Shown here: positions 60,154-64,000 of the stretch, in pieces
How the letters are laid out: every line of letters starts with the position of its first letter
Numbering within the stretch: position 1 is the stretch's first letter
Assembly: GCA_026120185.1 (NCBI GenBank)
Contig: JANUWF010002356.1
Location: forward strand, 124,001 to 188,000
Length of the DNA stretch: 64,000 bases
Direction: 5' to 3'
Source of the DNA: Voacanga thouarsii
Taxonomy: Eukaryota > Streptophyta > Magnoliopsida > Gentianales > Apocynaceae
The notes under the pieces: generated by a model
The model's database searches: none
What the model was told of the DNA's origin: nothing
The model's input: only the letters and a program-made list of their open reading frames with translations
Translations under genes and position numbers: made by a program

Positions 60154-61561
60154 ATCTTTTGCTTGATTAGTATTGTGATAGGGGATAGTGATGACAGTTC
60201 AGGTCCAGTCTTTAGGATTTGCTTGTAAGTAAATAAAGATGTGGTTGCCTCTAGAGAGTAGAGACCATTTCCAGCAGCCACATTTGTAGTTTTTGTGGCC
60301 TGAGCATTTAGTTCCCCCTATTATTATCTGTTTGTAATCGAACTCTTTGTGTGTTAAATATGATTGTGCCGTTTGCCTATATTATTGTTTTCCTCTTTTT
60401 TTTTTTTTTTTTTCAAGGATCATATAATTCCTAGTCTGTTTAAGGTTGAAAGCAGCCCTAAGACAGTGTGCAGTATCTTTTTAGACCCACAGGTTAGAAT
60501 AGGAGCCTGGATTTCCTTAGAAGGTTAAGGGCATTTCCTCCTCTCCGGTGCACAGCTCCGTCAACTGGCTGTCAACGGAATAGAAGAAATTTTCCGGTTG
60601 TGGGACCCAGAGGGGTGGGTGAAGATGCGTGGAAACTACGTATCTACGAGTCCATCTGTATTATATTGTCTGTTTTCCAGTTAAAATGACATTGAATTGA
60701 AGGATAGAAAACGTTACAAAAGGTTGATCCTTTACAGCGGTGAGCCCCGATTGTTTGTGCTTAAAGTTTTGGCTGTGTCTAGAAGTGGTCAAATTAGTAT
60801 AATTAAGAGGAAGTTGTGACCCACTGAATGTTCCTTTTGGCGGTAGAGCTTGTTTGATGCAGTGGTTGGACATTTAAAATCTGCTGCAAGTTTTCGAGTC
60901 ATTCCAAAACTTTGTCATCTAGACCCCGCATCCCTCTGGCCATGGGATGAGACAAGAAGGTTGTGTTCTGTACTTCGTTGAGAAAACAACTTTAAACGGC
61001 AACAATGTCAGTGGTTGAGGTCATGATTTGAGAGCGTTTAAGCAAATTTAGAAACCACCGGTCTGGAAAATGGTGAGGTTGAATAAGACGCTGCTTAGTA
61101 AGTCCCATCTTCCGATCAATGCCGGTTGAAACTGAATTTCAGTGAGTCCCAGTCCAACATTTGAGATTCAAAGCGCATAGAAATGAGAGGCTGGTGCACA
61201 AGTCTTCACATTCCTAGTGTCCACAACTAAGTATTTGAATAAAAAAGAAAATGCTGGAACAAAATAAGTCTGGTATAAAGAATGCATTTATGTAATATTA
61301 CAAATAATTTCCTCGAAAATACACAAATGGCCCAGTCCATATGACCCAAGGAAGAAAAAGAATTACATCTAGCAAAAGTGAACATACCTACAACAGTGTA
61401 ATGGAGGACAAACAAAAGAATAGAGAGGAATTAACCATTCAGGCTTTCAGCGGACGATATGAAGTAGCTCTACATTCATGCGTGACTCCAGAGGATGAGA
61501 ATCTTTCGTTCGCTGGGGTAAAAAAGGCAAAAGATGCAAAATCTTGGCACAGTGGAATGCG
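60154..61561. other. Convergent 3' intergenic region
   Basis: Lies between the F-box gene (+) and the GDPD-like gene (-). Contains both 3' UTRs and a poly-T run near 60398-60413. The ORFs opposite 61562-61885 are shadows of the GDPD-like last exon. Nothing else is evident. Confidence 0.5.
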
Positions 61562-63758
61562 TTAGAATTTCAGGATGGAACAAGTCCCAAGAAGAACGGC
61601 AAGAGTACTCAGAAGAGTGCTTGCAACCAGCGCGGACTGCCCACTTGGTGGGGTTGGACCTGGAGCTGTACTCCCATTAGCAGCATTTGTACTAGGGGGT
61701 CTAACCACAACAGGGGGCAGAGGTGGTTCAATTACATCATCCTCGCTCAGGACTGGATTTGGAGCCTCGGCTGGTGGTAAGTATGCTGTAGCCACAAGAC
61801 GGAGGAGGCCACCAGGTTGAGCAGGGCTCATATATTGAGGTGTTTCTTTGTACCCTAAACACCGGTTCCCTGGAAGAATCATCAAGATGACAAATATTGT
61901 GTCAGTGTCTGGAAATGTACAAGTTATGATCAGTAACTTGACTCTAAACGAAGAAGGAAGAAAACCCCTAAACTTTCTATTAGTAATGCGGCTAGTGCGC
62001 CCTATTCAACAAAAATGCAAGTCTTGATAGATAGTCTATGAGCACTCAACATTGTTTCTGTCCCTTCATTTACAGAAATATCATGCGCACTACTTGCAAT
62101 CTGAAGAATCAGTAGAAAGATGGAAAGTTTGAAGATGAAAAAGAAAATAAGTTCTTACTTTTGTATCGTGCAGCAGTTGCTGGATAGGCTGTTACAACTC
62201 CATCAATGTTCATTCCTAGAACATACGAGTTTACCTCAACATAAGGGTCTGAGAAGAAGTCCCATGCTTGAGATACAAACTCATTGTTGAAGAGTTCCAC
62301 ATATGCCTTAAGATCAAGTGCCTGCAGCTTTGGCACAATTTGGGTCGCACCAATCAGGAATGCCTGATCACTGGGAAAGACAGATTTTTTGCTTATGATC
62401 ACAGAACTGGCAAATTTTTTTATCTCTAATATGGTTGCATTCATTATGTCACCAATATCTTCACCCACCCTGTAGACACGCTCATAATTGTTCTTCTTTC
62501 CAACTTCAATAAGAACTTGGCTATCCTTAGATGCAATCATGACTTTCTTTGATGTCTGATTGCTGTAACTGGATTTCTCCAAAGCACCCAGAACTGCATC
62601 AACTATACCTAGTCCATTTCTAGCTAGGAATGCAGCATGCTGTAAGACAAGATTAGAAAATAATCCATCTTTATAAGAAAAAGTGAATAGGCAAAGGTTA
62701 CATGAAACAAGTTCAACAAATGTCCAACATGTTGGATTATACACTCAATTCAGCATTTTCCTTCACATTGTTCATTTTCCACAATAAATAAAACAACAAA
62801 TGGCTTTACAGGCAATGATGTAAACCCACAGAAACATCAAGATACAAGAAATAAATATAGTATGTAAAACACTTCCTGTAGTTGGCTAATCCTGCTCCCA
62901 GTAGTAAGTACCATTTTAAACTGGGATGCAAGAAACAAACAAAATTCAGCCCAAATGAATCAAGACAATATGGTCCATCCGTTACAAGACCACATATGTT
63001 GCTTGGTCCTTCTCATGACTAAAATACAGGCTCCTTACATGAAAATTATCTGAGTGTTAGAATAAAAAAGAAAAGAAATCTGGCTATATTTAGTGTAAAA
63101 TGAATAGTAAGCACTAAGCAGAGATAAAGAGAGAATTCTTCAGAAACTATCCACCTGATAGTATAACAGTGTGCTCACAAGCATTCCAGAAACTATCTTT
63201 ACATAAAATGAATTGCAATAATCTAAGTTTCTCCTTCGAATTCTAATTCATGTGATAACACGTTGTAAAAGTTACCAGCCATTTGGTAAGAGGATTTTTT
63301 TAGCAAGGGGAATGAATTGGAATCAAACCCATTCTTTATGCTTTGATAGGCATTATGGGTTTCAACATTATGTAATAAAAAATACAATGCTTGTGAATCG
63401 GTGATTACCCAACAAAATTGTGGGTTTCATCTATCATTTCCACCCTTTCTCCCTAATCAAACAACCATTTAAGAAATGATTCCCATTGCCTTGATGAAAC
63501 AAACTGGAGTGAGGGAATGTCTTAAACACAATGTCACGGTGGGTTTTATCATTTCCATTACCAATGCGATTCCTGAATAGGAACAAAACACTTCCTTTGT
63601 ATGAGATAAACTCACCTCTATACCAATTAAGACTCCAGATACAGAAGATGCATTACTAGCAATGGCTAAAAACTCTGACAGTTGAATAAGATTCCCAGCA
63701 TTTGCAAAGGCAGGATTTCGGTACATTGAGAAATTCACATACGGATTGTACATCAATG
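61562..63758 (-). CDS. SHV3/GDPD-like GPI-anchored protein, 3' part
   Basis: Partial gene; the 5' exons lie beyond the right edge. Three minus-strand exons are visible: 63758-63616, 62639-62159 and 61869-61562, encoding the last 309 residues. They cover the end of the second glycerophosphodiester phosphodiesterase-like domain (ALMYNPYVNFSMYRNP, GVLIGIEHAAFLARNGLGIV, KAYVELFNNEFVSQAWDFFS, DPYVEVNSYVLGMNIDGVVT). Then come a cysteine-containing RCLGY segment, a Pro-rich linker, a small-residue stretch NAANGSTAPG suited to GPI attachment, and a hydrophobic C-terminus. SHV3/SVL proteins sit on the outer plasma membrane or wall and are needed for cellulose organisation and root hair integrity. It matches the place of AT5G55480 in the Arabidopsis order (recalled). 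The first exon shown begins in the middle of a codon, so another exon must lie upstream. Confidence 0.9.
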
Positions 63759-64000
63759 CTGCAATGTGGATAGAAGATATCAAAATCAGTATCCTCTCAT
63801 TTCAAAAGGAAGTACAGTACAAAATATAGCAATTTAAATGACTGGAATTAAAAGTTCCTCAAAAGTTGAGGCATGGAGAAAGTAACCAAGAATGTGCAAA
63901 TTAATTTTTCTAATTACGTGTTAACGGTCAATCATGCCATGAAGGATGTCAAACTTTTCTATTATAATTAAAATGGTGTCTTCCTCATCCTAGCGACATT

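Noticed and set aside
1..64000. Search for tRNA, rRNA, CRISPR arrays, gag/pol or transposase coding
   Set aside because: None seen by eye; no conserved RT, integrase or transposase motif in any long frame.

Overview
The window is nuclear DNA of a flowering plant, almost certainly a eudicot. It has compact multi-exon genes with GT-AG introns, AT-rich intergenic DNA with short inverted-repeat transposons, and proteins that are all of plant type (TORNADO1, beta-1,2-xylosyltransferase, kinesin-12, GPI-anchored GDPD-like). The species cannot be named from sequence alone. I found no bacterial operon, CRISPR array, rRNA, tRNA, or autonomous transposon with recognisable gag/pol or transposase coding.

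Layout from left to right: TORNADO1-like LRR/Roc protein (+, 2338-6954); C2-domain protein (-, 7622-8926); a long AT-rich spacer with two MITEs (9-16.5 kb); kinesin-12-like motor (+, 16697-22602); Tim17/22/23-family protein (+, 23917-26253); small HMA-domain protein with a CaaX end (+, 26889-27481); LOG/lysine-decarboxylase-like protein (-, 27891-30411); 40S ribosomal protein S8 interrupted by an in-frame TAG (+, 31367-33427); an AT-rich, MITE-dense spacer (34.8-39.4 kb); pirin (+, 39896-41723); beta-1,2-xylosyltransferase (+, 43479-47029); MO25-like scaffold with an unusual repetitive tail (+, 48740-52524); a 61-residue putative membrane protein (+, 54682-54867); an F-box protein with an unrecognised C-terminal part (+, 58296-60153); and the 3' part of an SHV3/GDPD-like gene (-, 61562 to about 63758, 5' end outside the window).

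These are independent housekeeping and developmental genes, not a pathway cluster. Their order does recall an Arabidopsis chromosome 5 block: from memory AT5G55540 (TRN1), 55530 (C2), 55520 (kinesin-like), 55510 (Tim17), 55500 (XYLT) and 55480 (SHV3-like) lie in the same relative order. The window therefore looks like an ancestral eudicot block with extra genes interleaved. Exon models were made by reading splice sites and protein-family conservation by eye; every multi-exon model closes in frame.

The points most worth a second look are the nonsense codon in RPS8, the GC-AG intron in TORNADO1, the repeat tail on MO25, the altered switch II of the kinesin, the F-box C-terminal extension, and a roughly 950-bp foldback MITE. 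I saw no convincing sign of a wholly new biological system.
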